This document shows positions 1-8,914 of a stretch of 64,000 nucleotides of DNA, piece by piece. This stretch comes from Bog-473 sp963807675. GTDB lineage: Bacteria > Actinomycetota > Acidimicrobiia > Acidimicrobiales > RAAP-2. The notes under the pieces are model-generated. The model ran no database searches, had not been told where the DNA came from, and saw nothing but the letters and a program-made list of their open reading frames with translations. Position 1 is the first letter of the stretch, and each line of letters opens with the position of its first letter. Where the stretch lies: assembly GCA_963807675.1 (NCBI GenBank), contig CAWECP010000012.1, positions 1,178,001 to 1,242,000 on the forward strand, written 5' to 3'. The position numbers and the translations under genes are program-made.

Positions 1-1569
1 ACGGCGCAGACCGCCCTGGCGTGCGGCCTCGGGGGTGCCCTGGCCGTCGCGGCCGGCGTCACCGTCGCCGTCGTCGGCGCGTTCGCCCTGTCGCCGCTGG
101 CACCGGTGGGACCGGTGCGCGCCATCGACCCGGCTCGCGGCTTTCAACTCGACACGACGGTGGTGCTGGGCGGGGGGCTGGTGCTCCTGGCCCTCTTGCT
201 GATGGTGCTGGCCTGGCTGGCCTGGCGGGCCGTCCGACCGGCGCGCACCGCCGGCAGCACAAGGCCGTCGCTGGCGTCACGGGTTGCCGGGTCCTCCGTG
301 TGGCCGTTGCCGGTGGCCCTCGGCACGAACTACGCGCTCGACGCTCCCCCGGGCGCGCGACAGACGGGGGTGCGCTCGAACATCGTGGGATGTGTGATCG
401 CGGTCGCTGCCGTCGTGGCGGCGGTGATTTTCGGGAGCAGCCTCAACGGCCTGGTCAGCCATCCGCAGCGCTACGGGTGGAACTGGGACGCCCTCATCCA
501 GGACGAGGGGGGCTACGGCAGCTTCCTCGCCGAAGACGTCAACGCCACCACCCTGGGCGATGGCGAGGGCGTGCTCGATCAGGTCATGGCAAAGGTGCAC
601 GGCGTCAGAGGGTGGTCGACGTTCGGCTTCACACAACTTCCGATCGACGGACAGGTCGTACCGGTGCTGGGACTCGCCACCCATGGCGGGGCCGTCGAGC
701 CGCCGACCGTGAGCGGGACGATGCTGACGGACACCGGGGCCATCCGGATCGGCAGCGGCCGCGGCCCGAGCGAAATCGAGCTGGGGGCGCTGACCCTGCA
801 GCAGCTGGGAAAGAGGGTCGGCGACACCGTGTTCGTCGGGACGGGCCCGACGGCGCGTCGGCTGACCATCGTCGGCACGGTGACGCTGCCTTCGATCGGT
901 GTGACGCTGTCGGACCACGTGTCACTCGGACACGGCGCGATGCTCGCGGAGAGCACGCTGCTCTCGATCGAGGATCTCGGCGCATTCAACGCCGCGCCGG
1001 CTGAAGCCTTCTCCGCGCTGCCGTCGACCTTGGCCATCGACGTCGACGCCCAAGCCGACCTCGCCCCCGTCGTCAACCAAATCGTGTCGGCCAGTCCGGG
1101 CGGCCCCCCCGGGAGCGTCTACCAGGTACCCCAGGTCCGAGCTGCCGCGATCGTCAACGCGGGGCAGATGGGCAGCCAGCCGATCGTGTTGGCCACCGCG
1201 GTGGCCGTGGCCGTGCTGCTTTCACTCTCCGCGACCGTGGTGGCCGCCACGCGGCGGCGGCGCCGGGAACTAGCCGTGCTGAAGGCGCTGGGCATGACCC
1301 GCCGCCAGTTGGGATCCGTCGTGACGTGGCAGGCGATGACGATCCTGGCCATCGCCATCGTCGTCGGCCTTCCCGTGGGCCTCGCGGTGGGGCGGCTCCT
1401 CTGGTCGAACTTCGCGGCCTCGCTCGGCGTGGTGCCGGTCGTGGTGGCACCCGTCCCGGTGCTCGCCATCGGGACCGTCGTGCTGCTGTTCGCCGGCGCC
1501 GTGCTGGCCGCAGCGCCGGCACTGCTGGCCGCGCGCACCCCGACCACGATGGCGCTCCGGGCGGAGTGA
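1..1569 (+). CDS. FtsX-like ABC permease, 5'-truncated by window edge
   Basis: The reading frame is open from the first base, so the gene starts outside the window; 522 residues are visible. It looks like the membrane subunit of a MacB/FtsX-type ABC transporter (lipoprotein, peptide or drug export class). Hydrophobic segments lie near visible residues 5-30, 52-76 and 128-145, followed by a large extracytoplasmic domain. The C-terminal FtsX domain has three more segments, and the usual cytoplasmic stretch rich in Arg (ATRRRRRELAVLKALGMTRR) sits after the first of them. The matching ATPase must be outside the window. It has no evident link to the catabolic genes that follow. The family call is firm; the substrate is unknown. 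Confidence 0.85.
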   Translation, partial: TAQTALACGLGGALAVAAGVTVAVVGAFALSPLAPVGPVRAIDPARGFQLDTTVVLGGGLVLLALLLMVLAWLAWRAVRPARTAGSTRPSLASRVAGSSVWPLPVALGTNYALDAPPGARQTGVRSNIVGCVIAVAAVVAAVIFGSSLNGLVSHPQRYGWNWDALIQDEGGYGSFLAEDVNATTLGDGEGVLDQVMAKVHGVRGWSTFGFTQLPIDGQVVPVLGLATHGGAVEPPTVSGTMLTDTGAIRIGSGRGPSEIELGALTLQQLGKRVGDTVFVGTGPTARRLTIVGTVTLPSIGVTLSDHVSLGHGAMLAESTLLSIEDLGAFNAAPAEAFSALPSTLAIDVDAQADLAPVVNQIVSASPGGPPGSVYQVPQVRAAAIVNAGQMGSQPIVLATAVAVAVLLSLSATVVAATRRRRRELAVLKALGMTRRQLGSVVTWQAMTILAIAIVVGLPVGLAVGRLLWSNFAASLGVVPVVVAPVPVLAIGTVVLLFAGAVLAAAPALLAARTPTTMALRAE

Positions 1570-1651
1570 ACGCGCCTCTCCTCCCGACGGGTCGTCCCCA
1601 GAGTGGCTGGTAGCGTCAGCCCGAAGTCCCAGGTCAGCGAGGAGCACGGGG

Positions 1652-1951
1652 ATGAGCGACGACGTCTGGATCCTGGGCATCACCATGACCAAGTTCGGCA
1701 AGCACCCGGACAAGGAGGTGATTGATCTCGCCGCCGATGCGGCCACGGCGGCCTTGGCGGACGGCGGCGTCACCATGAAGGAGAAGGGACATCCGGTGGC
1801 GGCCACCGGCCTGGCCAACATCTCGGAGCCGTGTCACCACCGGCGCGACGAGGCCGGGGGCGCCACATCCCGGGGCCCGGGTCGGCCTGGCCCACGTGAT
1901 CGGCCCGGGGTCGTCGTGCGCCGTGCCCATCCTGGAGGGCTCGGCGGCCTG
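1652..1951 (+). pseudogene. Remnant of SCP2-type thiolase (lipid-transfer protein)
   Basis: The first 42 codons match the start of a lipid-transfer-type thiolase (MSDDVWILGITMTKFGKHP...). They run straight into the C-terminal glycine motif (GHPVAATGLANISE), so about 300 central residues are missing. After a frameshift near 1830-1840 the family's usual ending is still readable in another frame (PGARVGLAHVIGPG, then SCAVPILEGSAA and a stop at 1951). An internal deletion plus a frameshift make this a dead copy. Intact relatives occur in the window at 14036-15193, 19382-20518 and 46286-47452. An open frame continues to 2089 but has no recognisable content past the break. Confidence 0.8.
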
Positions 1952-1986
1952 AGCGCCCACCGGCCCGGAGCCGGATCGCAGCCGGG

Positions 1987-2814
1987 TTACCGCATGGATT
2001 CGGGGATGAGCCCGGAGATGTCGATGCTGCCGGTCATGACGGCGCCCATGGTGCCCCCGTCGGTGACGATGTTCTCACCCGTCACGTAGCTGGCCAGCGG
2101 CGAGTTCAAGAAGATCAGCGGCCACGCCTGCTCGTCGGGAGTCGAGCGCCGCCCCACGGGGACGGGGAAGTTCTCCATGAACTCCTTGCCGACGTACTTC
2201 TCGAAGTCGGGCATCATCGGCGTCTCGGTGGGGCCGGGGCTGATGCAGTTGACCCGGATGCCCCGCTCGGCCAGCGCGTAGGACGCCCAGAGCGTCCAGA
2301 TGATGATGGCCTCCTTCGAGGGGCCGTACCCGCCGGCGATCTCTTCGGGATTGGCCTCACACCATTTCTTGGCGGCGCCGAACCCTGGCGTCATGACCAG
2401 TGGCATCCACTTTCCGATGTTGGCCAAATAGCCCGACCCCGCCGTCGACGAAATGCTGGCAATGGCCGCCCCCGGCTCCATGCGGTCCGACACCGCTTCG
2501 GCCAGGTGGCGCATGCCGACGAAGTTCACCAGCATCACGTCGAGGTCGGGGAATTTCATCCCGGCGAGCCCGGCACAGTTGAACAGCGCGTGGACGGGAC
2601 CTCCGATGCTCTCGACCGCCGCCGTGGTGGCGTCGGGATCACGCAGGTCGACCGCATGGTAGCCGGACACCGCGACGGGCGGTTCCTTCAGGTCGAGGAC
2701 GTGCACCTCGGCCCCCAGGTCGCTGAGATGGCGCACCGCGGCGGCGCCCATCCCCGCGCCACCACCGCCGCTCACGATCACCCGACGGCCTTCGTACCCC
2801 CACGTTGTTGTCAT
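1987..2814 (-). CDS. SDR family oxidoreductase, 3-alpha-hydroxysteroid dehydrogenase-like
   Basis: A 275-residue short-chain dehydrogenase/reductase, NAD(P)-dependent. The cofactor loop is GGGGAGMG at residues 16-23, the family Asn is in NCAG (79-82), the catalytic Ser is at about 122-123, and Tyr163 and Lys167 form YGPSK. Ser and Tyr are about 41 residues apart, much more than in FabG-type SDRs. From memory, bacterial 3-alpha-hydroxysteroid dehydrogenase (HsdA) and coniferyl alcohol dehydrogenase share this long spacing. It is the last gene of a minus-strand run starting with the livHM permease, 45 bases after the ACAD. Likely role: alcohol/ketone interconversion on a ring or side-chain substrate. 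The exact substrate is unknown. Confidence 0.85.
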   Translation of the reverse strand: MTTTWGYEGRRVIVSGGGGAGMGAAAVRHLSDLGAEVHVLDLKEPPVAVSGYHAVDLRDPDATTAAVESIGGPVHALFNCAGLAGMKFPDLDVMLVNFVGMRHLAEAVSDRMEPGAAIASISSTAGSGYLANIGKWMPLVMTPGFGAAKKWCEANPEEIAGGYGPSKEAIIIWTLWASYALAERGIRVNCISPGPTETPMMPDFEKYVGKEFMENFPVPVGRRSTPDEQAWPLIFLNSPLASYVTGENIVTDGGTMGAVMTGSIDISGLIPESMR

Positions 2815-2859
2815 TGACGTCTCTCTCTTTCTCTTGAGGTGCGCTTTCCGTCCGAACGC

Positions 2860-4032
2860 TCATCGAGGTAACCCGAGGCCGTGCTCGGCGACGACGTTGC
2901 GATTGATGTCCCCGGTCCCCCCGGCGATCGAATACGAAGGGGACATGAGCAGCGACTTGGTCCAGTGGCCGGCGAGCAGCGCCTCCGGGCCGAGGATGCT
3001 GACGGCCAGCTCGGCCAGCTGCTGGCCGGACCGGGCCCAGGCGAGCTTGGCCAACCCACCCATGGTCGCCGACGGTTGACCGCCCTGGCCGATCTTCGTC
3101 AGCTCGCGGGACGTGGTGAAGCGCAAGCACGCGATGTCGGCGTACAGGCGGGCGAGCAGGTCGCGGTGCCGCGGGTCCGTGATGGGACCGCGCCGGCGCG
3201 CCGCCTCGAGCAGGCTCTCGAAACTCCTGGCCAGATCGAGGTGGAGCCGGGCCACGCCCGCCCGCTCGTGGCTGAGGGTGGTCATGGCCACGCGCCAGCC
3301 CTCGTTGAGCGGGCCCAGCAGGTTGGACCGGGGGACGACCACCTCGTCGAAGAAGAGCTCGGAGAACGTGAAGTCACCCGACATGGTGCGCAAGGGACGC
3401 ACCGAGATCCCGGACGAGGCCATGTCTACCAGCAGACAGCTGATCCCCTTGTGCTTGGGGGCCTCGGGGTCGGTGCGCACGTAGAGCTGGCACCAGTCCG
3501 CATACGCGCCCAGGCTGTTCCACGTCTTCTGCCCGCTGACGACGAAGGCGTCTCCTTCGGCACGCGCCGCCGTGCGCAACGAGGCGAGGTCGGAACCGGC
3601 GTCAGGTTCGGACATCCCCTGGCACCAGATTTCGTCGCCGCGCAGCATGGGGCGCAGATAGCGCTCCTTCTGCTCTTCCGTGCCGAGCGACATGATGGCC
3701 GGGGCGATGTTGGAGACCCCGATCGTGTTCACCGGCCCGGGCGCGCCGGCATGCACCATCTCCTCCTGGTACACGAGCTGCTCGGCCACGGTGGCGTCGC
3801 GGCCCCCGTAGCGGGCCGGCCACGAGACGGCGGCCCAGCCGGCGTCGGCCAACCGGGCGTTCCACGCCCGGAGCACCTCGAGCCCGTCTTCGCCTTCGGC
3901 CTCGGACCGATGCGCGTCGAGCACGTCGGCGGTGAGGTTGACCGACAGCCATTCGACCAGGCTCGACCGGAATTCCGCCAAGGAGTGGTCGTCCGTCACG
4001 GCGAGCCGCCCTCCGTCGATCGGATCAGTCAT
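2860..4032 (-). CDS. Acyl-CoA dehydrogenase family protein
   Basis: A flavin-dependent acyl-CoA dehydrogenase of 390 residues, predicted to introduce an alpha-beta double bond into an acyl-CoA. The FAD/substrate signature CQGMSEPDAGSDLA and the following GQKTWNSLG region are clear. The C-terminal motif is AGGTGDINRN. The ATG at 4032 overlaps the livF stop as ATGA, which decides the start over longer in-frame options. Unlike the other ACADs in the window (7772/8911 and 31724/32860) it has no partner next to it, so it may act alone or pair with a subunit encoded elsewhere. Its place inside the transporter operon suggests that it acts early on the imported substrate. Confidence 0.9.
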   Translation of the reverse strand: MTDPIDGGRLAVTDDHSLAEFRSSLVEWLSVNLTADVLDAHRSEAEGEDGLEVLRAWNARLADAGWAAVSWPARYGGRDATVAEQLVYQEEMVHAGAPGPVNTIGVSNIAPAIMSLGTEEQKERYLRPMLRGDEIWCQGMSEPDAGSDLASLRTAARAEGDAFVVSGQKTWNSLGAYADWCQLYVRTDPEAPKHKGISCLLVDMASSGISVRPLRTMSGDFTFSELFFDEVVVPRSNLLGPLNEGWRVAMTTLSHERAGVARLHLDLARSFESLLEAARRRGPITDPRHRDLLARLYADIACLRFTTSRELTKIGQGGQPSATMGGLAKLAWARSGQQLAELAVSILGPEALLAGHWTKSLLMSPSYSIAGGTGDINRNVVAEHGLGLPR

Positions 4033-4751
4033 GCGCTGTGCGCCACTTCCCCGAGATACCGGTCGATGACCTCCTGATGTGCCTCCGAGGCGGGACCCGA
4101 CCACCCCACGCGACCCCGGGTCAAGATGATGCAGTGGTCGGCCAGGCCGAGGGCGCGGTGGACGAACTGCTCTATGAGCACCACGGTGATGCCGGAAGAC
4201 TTGGCCTGCTCTAGCCCTTCGAACACGGCATCGGTCACCAGTGGAGCCAAGCCGAGCGACATTTCGTCGGCGATGATGAGCTTGGGCGTGACCGCCAGGG
4301 CCCGGGCCAGGGCCAGCATCTGCTGCTCTCCACCCGACAGCGTGCCCGCGCCCTGGCGGCGGCGATCACCGAGCGCGGGAAAGCGCTCGATCGCCGCGTC
4401 GATCGCCGCGTCGCGCTCGGCGCGCTTGAGCTGCTTGACTGCCATGCGGAGATTCTCGTACACCGTCAGTCCCGGGAAGATGCCGCGTCCCTCCGGGATG
4501 TGGGCGAGCCCCTCGCCGCTCAGTTTGTGCGCTGGCCGCTTGGTGACGTCGACCCCGTCAAATCGGATGCGACCCGCGGTCGGCGGCACGAGCCCGGACA
4601 CGGTCCGCGCCAGCGTGCTCTTGCCGGCGCCGTTGGCGCCCAGGACGGCGACCATGGAGCCGGGCTCCACCTCTATGGAGACGCCGAAGAGTGCCTGCGA
4701 CGCTCCGTAGCTCACATCGACGTCCTCGACCACCAGCATGGGCTCGCTCAC
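4029..4751 (-). CDS. livF: Branched-chain-type ABC transporter ATPase LivF
   Basis: A 240-residue ABC ATPase of the LivF (HAAT) class. Walker A GANGAGKST is at residues 38-46, the signature LSGGEQQ is near residue 140, and Walker B LIIADE is followed by the LivF-typical MSLGLAP. It pairs with LivG to energise the LivHM permease. It is translationally coupled on both sides: its ATG overlaps the livG region by 4 bases at 4748-4751, and its stop overlaps the ACAD start. The Liv family also carries many organic acids and amides, so the substrate is more likely a catabolic substrate than leucine. That is inference from the neighbours. Confidence 0.93.
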   Translation of the reverse strand: MSEPMLVVEDVDVSYGASQALFGVSIEVEPGSMVAVLGANGAGKSTLARTVSGLVPPTAGRIRFDGVDVTKRPAHKLSGEGLAHIPEGRGIFPGLTVYENLRMAVKQLKRAERDAAIDAAIERFPALGDRRRQGAGTLSGGEQQMLALARALAVTPKLIIADEMSLGLAPLVTDAVFEGLEQAKSSGITVVLIEQFVHRALGLADHCIILTRGRVGWSGPASEAHQEVIDRYLGEVAHSA

Positions 4752-5605
4752 GCCGGTACGCCCGACGCGGTCTCTCCCTGGGCCGTCGCGTCCTCGTCAC
4801 CCAGGTAGGCGTGGCGGACGGCTCGATCGGCACGCACCTCGTCCGGCGTCCCCCGGGCGATCAGCAGACCGAAATTGAGCACGAAAATCTTGCTGGAAAG
4901 GGCCAACACCGATGCCACGTCGTGTTCGACCATGAGCAGCGACAGGTCGTGGCGACTGCTGGCGACGCAACGCTCGAATGCCGCGATGAGGTTGTCGGTG
5001 GCACGGACGTCCAGTCCCGACAAGGGCTCGTCGAGCAGCACCACCTTCGGATTCGTGGCCAGGGCCCGACCCACCTCGACCAGCCGGGACAATCCCAGGG
5101 GGAGCACCGACACCTGGGTCTTGGCGATCTTCGTCAGGCCGAGGAGCTCCAGCAGGTCATCGACGTGCTCTGTCTCGTCGTTGGTAGGCGAGAACACGGC
5201 GCGGGGATTGACGAGGTCGCTCCAGCAGCGGTGCCGCTCGTAATGGGCCCGGTGCGCCAGGACGAGGTGATCGCGCACCGTCATCCCCATGAAGAGCTCG
5301 GGATGCTGGAAGGTGCGCGCCAGCCCGAGACGGGCCCGGTGCGAGGTGCCCATCGCCGTGACGTCCCGCCCGGCGATGAAGACGCGACCCGTGACGGGGC
5401 GGACCAGCCCGGAGATCACGGCGAAGAGCGTGGACTTGCCGGCACCGTTGGGTCCGACCAGCCCCACAATGGCCCCGGGCGGCACGTCGATGGAGACGTC
5501 GGACAGGGCGGTGAGCCCACCGAACCGCACGGTGACGCCGGCGGCGGCCAAGACGGGCTCCGGAGGAGTCGCTCCCGACGCGACAGGCTCAGGGTGCTCA
5601 GGCAA
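4748..5605 (-). CDS. livG: Branched-chain-type ABC transporter ATPase LivG
   Basis: A 285-residue ABC ATPase of the LivG class. Walker A is GPNGAGKST and Walker B is VVLLDEPLSGLD, followed by the C-terminal LivG extension. The signature is degenerate (LPLGLSRL instead of LSGGQ-like), which LivG proteins often tolerate. It overlaps the permease gene by 8 bases and livF by 4, so all three are coupled. Together with LivF and the fused LivHM it forms an importer that needs a periplasmic or surface binding protein. The nearest candidate is encoded 31 kb away at 36745-38028. Confidence 0.93.
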   Translation of the reverse strand: MPEHPEPVASGATPPEPVLAAAGVTVRFGGLTALSDVSIDVPPGAIVGLVGPNGAGKSTLFAVISGLVRPVTGRVFIAGRDVTAMGTSHRARLGLARTFQHPELFMGMTVRDHLVLAHRAHYERHRCWSDLVNPRAVFSPTNDETEHVDDLLELLGLTKIAKTQVSVLPLGLSRLVEVGRALATNPKVVLLDEPLSGLDVRATDNLIAAFERCVASSRHDLSLLMVEHDVASVLALSSKIFVLNFGLLIARGTPDEVRADRAVRHAYLGDEDATAQGETASGVPA

Positions 5606-7601
5606 GGTCGCCCCCGACCACGGCCGCGGCCTCCGGGGCCGCCGGGATCTGGGTGGGTTTCGGGACGCCGCGCACCTTGTCCCAGAACCAGAGGACCTGC
5701 CGTGCGTTCTCCGTCATCGCCCCGTTCGGGAACTTCGCCACCTGCACGGCACCGAGCCCGAAGAGGATGGGCGTGACCTGCGCATAGGCGGCGGGCAGGT
5801 AGGCCACGGCGATTCCCGCCAGCACGGTGTAGGACACCCCGGCCATGAGAGCGGCCGTGTTGGAACGGATGCCGAGCGTCACCAAGATGGCCAACCAGAC
5901 CAGTCCGAGCAGCGACGAATAGTTGGTCGGCAGGGCGGTGCCGAGAGAGAGCGCGTACATGGCCCCACCGATCCCGGCCACGCAGGCCGCGATACCCGAC
6001 ACCAGGACCTTCATCTGCAGCACACTGATCCCGATGGTCCGAGCGCCGACGGGACTCCAGCGGACGGCGTTCAGCGCCAGGCCGGCCGTCGACTTCTGCA
6101 GGTTGAGGATCACCAGCGCGGCAACGGCGAAGACGGCCAGGGACAGATACGTGAAGGCCAACGGGCTCGAGGCGAAGGAGGGCAGGTTGACGTTCACCCC
6201 GATGGAGTCGTTGGAGAAGATGTTCTGGGTGAACACCAGGTCGTCGAACAGCAACCCCACCGTCAGCGTGACCAGCGCCACGTAGAGATTGCCCAGGCGG
6301 ATGGTGACGAGGCCGATGACCACCCCGAACGGGGCGGCGACCACCCCTCCCACCAACACCGCCAGCATCACGGGCCACCCGTGGTGGACCGCCAGCTGCG
6401 CCGCCGTCACTGCCCCGATGCCGGCGAAGGTGGCCTGGCAGAGCCAGATCATCCCGCCCTCACCGGTGACCAGGGTGATGGAGAGGAGAATGATGGAGAA
6501 GCAGACGCCCTGCGCGATGAGGCCGGTCCAGAACCCGCTCAGGAACAAGGGCAGGATGCACAGGATGGCGAAGGCCAGCAGAGGGAGGTGCCAGCCGAAC
6601 GTGGCGGCATACCGCTCCCGGTTGGTGCCTGTGGGCGCGTCGCCTTGGGGCGTGATGGCCCGGTCGAGCGGGCCGCCGGAGCCCTCTGACTCTTCGGTCC
6701 CGGTCCCCCGGAACATGAAGTAGATCAGGACGATCGCGGTGACGATGAACGGAATGGCCGGGATGACATCGGCGCTCAAGGTGCTCGAGTTGGTGAAGAA
6801 GTACTGCACGAGGTTCTCGGCGATCCCCATGAGGAGCCCGACGACCATGGCCACGAGAAGGCTGCGCAGACGTGCGGCGATCACCGCCGCGAAGGCGGCC
6901 ACCATGACCAGGGTGATGTCGCCCGGGTCGAGGCCGACCACGGGTGCCGAGAGGACGCCGACGAGGCCGGCCAGCCCGATGCTCACGGCCCAGACACCCA
7001 TGGAGATCCGATCGGGACTGCTCGCCGAGAGCGACGTCATGGCCGGCGAGTCGACCATGGCGCGCACCCGGAGCCCGATGTCAGTGAACCGGAGGACCAC
7101 CACGCCGACCACGACCACGAGGGCCACGCAGATGTACGTGATGACCTGCTCCATCGTGACCGCCACGCCGAGAAAATCGAACACGCGGACCGGTTCAGGG
7201 GCGAGGCCGGGGGCGGACAGGATCGTCTGGTTGCCGAAGATCAGCGCCGCGGCCGGCGGGATGGCGACCGAGATGCCGATGGTGGCCACGACCTTGATGA
7301 GCGGTCGGGCCAGCCGGAGCCTTTTGAACAGGAAGAAGTACAGCCCGATGCCGAGAGCCGGTCCGGCCACGACGATCGTCATGAGAGCCGCCGGGACGAT
7401 GGCCCAGTGCTCTTGGGTGTTGAGGTAGTAGTAGAGCCGCGCCAACGCGTAGGCGAGCGAGGCGAACGCGAAGTTCAGGATGCCCGTCGACTGGTAGGTC
7501 ACCACGAGCCCGGACGCCGTGATGGCGTAGATGCCCCCGTAGACCAGGCCAGCGATCACATACTGCAGCACCGCATCCCCCGATCCGACCCACCCGCGCA
7601 C
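5598..7601 (-). CDS. livHM: Fused LivH-LivM ABC permease
   Basis: One 667-residue membrane protein carries both permease subunits of a branched-chain-type importer. Residues about 10-300 are LivH-like (opening AGLVYGGIYAITASG, several membrane helices). A charged linker follows at about 305-335 (GTEESEGSGGPLDR...). Residues about 335-640 are LivM-like (LVTGEGGMIWLCQATFAGIGA, then further helices). Most genomes encode these as two genes; fusions occur in some actinobacteria. A GTG at 7601 gives the longest form; a GTG at 7571 starts closer to the conserved region. It is the first gene of the minus-strand operon, and its promoter region holds a 16-base palindrome at 7648-7663. Confidence 0.92.
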   Translation of the reverse strand: MRGWVGSGDAVLQYVIAGLVYGGIYAITASGLVVTYQSTGILNFAFASLAYALARLYYYLNTQEHWAIVPAALMTIVVAGPALGIGLYFFLFKRLRLARPLIKVVATIGISVAIPPAAALIFGNQTILSAPGLAPEPVRVFDFLGVAVTMEQVITYICVALVVVVGVVVLRFTDIGLRVRAMVDSPAMTSLSASSPDRISMGVWAVSIGLAGLVGVLSAPVVGLDPGDITLVMVAAFAAVIAARLRSLLVAMVVGLLMGIAENLVQYFFTNSSTLSADVIPAIPFIVTAIVLIYFMFRGTGTEESEGSGGPLDRAITPQGDAPTGTNRERYAATFGWHLPLLAFAILCILPLFLSGFWTGLIAQGVCFSIILLSITLVTGEGGMIWLCQATFAGIGAVTAAQLAVHHGWPVMLAVLVGGVVAAPFGVVIGLVTIRLGNLYVALVTLTVGLLFDDLVFTQNIFSNDSIGVNVNLPSFASSPLAFTYLSLAVFAVAALVILNLQKSTAGLALNAVRWSPVGARTIGISVLQMKVLVSGIAACVAGIGGAMYALSLGTALPTNYSSLLGLVWLAILVTLGIRSNTAALMAGVSYTVLAGIAVAYLPAAYAQVTPILFGLGAVQVAKFPNGAMTENARQVLWFWDKVRGVPKPTQIPAAPEAAAVVGGDLA

Positions 7602-7647
7602 ACCGCCGGTGGATCAGAGGCCACTCGCCCCAGGTTCATCTCTTTTT

Positions 7648-7663
7648 TTGGGCGTCTGCCCAG
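7648..7663. promoter_or_regulatory. Shared 16-base palindrome, site A (TTGGGCGTCTGCCCAG)
   Basis: An imperfect inverted repeat between the divergent livHM operon and the ACAD pair. It matches the motif found at five other promoter regions in this window (consensus TTGGGCATSTGCCCAA). On the plus strand a possible -10 element, TACCGT, follows at 7682-7687. Its size and symmetry fit a TetR-type operator. Its function is inferred from recurrence, not shown. Confidence 0.65.
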
Positions 7664-7771
7664 GTCAACCCGGACCGATGGTACCGTAGACCGTGGCGCA
7701 GTTCCACCAGCCCAGAAGGCCCGCGACCGCCGGAGACCTGCTGGCGTGAGCCGGCGTCGGTCCAGTCGGAA

Positions 7772-8914
7772 ATGAGCTCCATGGAACTCGGTCTCAGCAG
7801 CGACCAGGAGCTCCTCAGGGGGACCGCGGCGCGCTTCATCGACGCGACATGCCCGCTGCCCATGGTGCGACAGCTGATCGGGAACGAGTCCGACCTCCCC
7901 TCGGGTTACCTCCGCAGCGCGGGTGAGCTCGGGTGGTTCGCCCTGCTGGTGCCCGAGGAGCTCGGCGGCGGGACGGTGTCGGGCGAGGGCCTGCGCGACC
8001 TGGCGATCGTGGCCGAGGAACGGGGCCGTGCACTCCAGCCCGGTCCTTTCGTCGGCATGAATGTCGTCGCCGCTGCGCTCTCCACTGCAGGAACGCCGGA
8101 GCAGCAGACGCGGATCCTCCCCTCCATCTCCGCGGGCGAGGCGTCGGCCACCTGGGCGTACGGCGCTGCCGTCGCCGGTACGGTCCGTGGCACCTCGCTG
8201 ACCGCGACCCCCCAAAGCGACGGCTTCACCATTTCGGGCCAGGCGAGATCCGTGCCGGCCGCACCCGGGGCCGACTGGCTGCTCGTCTCGACCGACGGAA
8301 ACCACGGCGTTTCCCAATTCATGGTCGAAGCCACGTCCCCCGGCATCACGGTGGCACCGCTCGAGGCGCTCGACGTGACGCAACGCTACGGCCTGGTCTC
8401 CTTCGACGAAGTGGTGGTGCCGGTCACCTCGGCCGTCGGGCACCCCGGTGGCTCCGACCGGGACGTCGAAGTCCAGCTGCGGCTGGCCTGCGTGTTGTCC
8501 ACCGCGGAGACCGTGGGGGCGATGGACGCCCTCTTCGAACTCACGCGCCGGTATGCCATCGACCGCACCGCGTTCGGCCGGCCCATCGGCTCCTTTCAGG
8601 CGGTGAAGCACCAGCTGGCCGACCTGAGCCTGGCCCTCGAGGCGAGCAAGGCCGTGGCCGCCGCCGCCGTCCGGGCGGTGCAAGAGGACCGCAAGGAGGC
8701 GGGTGAGATCGTCAGCATGGCCAAGTCGTGGGTGGCGGACGCCGGCATCGACGTCGCGCAGGGCTGCGCCCAGGTCTTCGCCGGGATCGGCTTCACCTGG
8801 GAGCACGACCTTCATCTCTTCTTGCGCCGCATCACCATGAACGGCGTGCTGTTCGGCCAGCCGGACTGGCACCGAGAGCGGATCTGCCGGGCCTACGGCC
8901 TTTCGCGACGATGA
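7772..8914 (+). CDS. Acyl-CoA dehydrogenase, short subunit of a pair
   Basis: A 380-residue acyl-CoA dehydrogenase family protein. The N-terminal region (LSSDQELLRGTAARFI) and C-terminal region (HDLHLFLRRITMNGVLFG) are those of the shorter partner in two-gene ACADs. The central region has RYAIDRTAFGRPIGSFQAVKH, the usual arm that touches FAD and the neighbouring subunit. Its stop overlaps the next start as ATGA. In mycobacterial steroid catabolism, adjacent ACAD genes of this kind (FadE26-FadE27, FadE28-FadE29) form alpha2beta2 enzymes in which only one subunit type is fully catalytic. This pair and that at 31724-34134 look alike. A second ATG at 7781 is an alternative start. Confidence 0.88.
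   Translation: MSSMELGLSSDQELLRGTAARFIDATCPLPMVRQLIGNESDLPSGYLRSAGELGWFALLVPEELGGGTVSGEGLRDLAIVAEERGRALQPGPFVGMNVVAAALSTAGTPEQQTRILPSISAGEASATWAYGAAVAGTVRGTSLTATPQSDGFTISGQARSVPAAPGADWLLVSTDGNHGVSQFMVEATSPGITVAPLEALDVTQRYGLVSFDEVVVPVTSAVGHPGGSDRDVEVQLRLACVLSTAETVGAMDALFELTRRYAIDRTAFGRPIGSFQAVKHQLADLSLALEASKAVAAAAVRAVQEDRKEAGEIVSMAKSWVADAGIDVAQGCAQVFAGIGFTWEHDLHLFLRRITMNGVLFGQPDWHRERICRAYGLSRR

Noticed and set aside
2881..4077. Long plus-strand open frame (398 codons) opposite the acyl-CoA dehydrogenase
   Set aside because: It is antisense to a gene with clear motifs, is rich in Arg/Gly/Val/His and matches no family; a high-GC shadow frame. Similar frames at 12319-13650, 14720-16018, 11229-12578 and 25156-26760 were dropped for the same reason.
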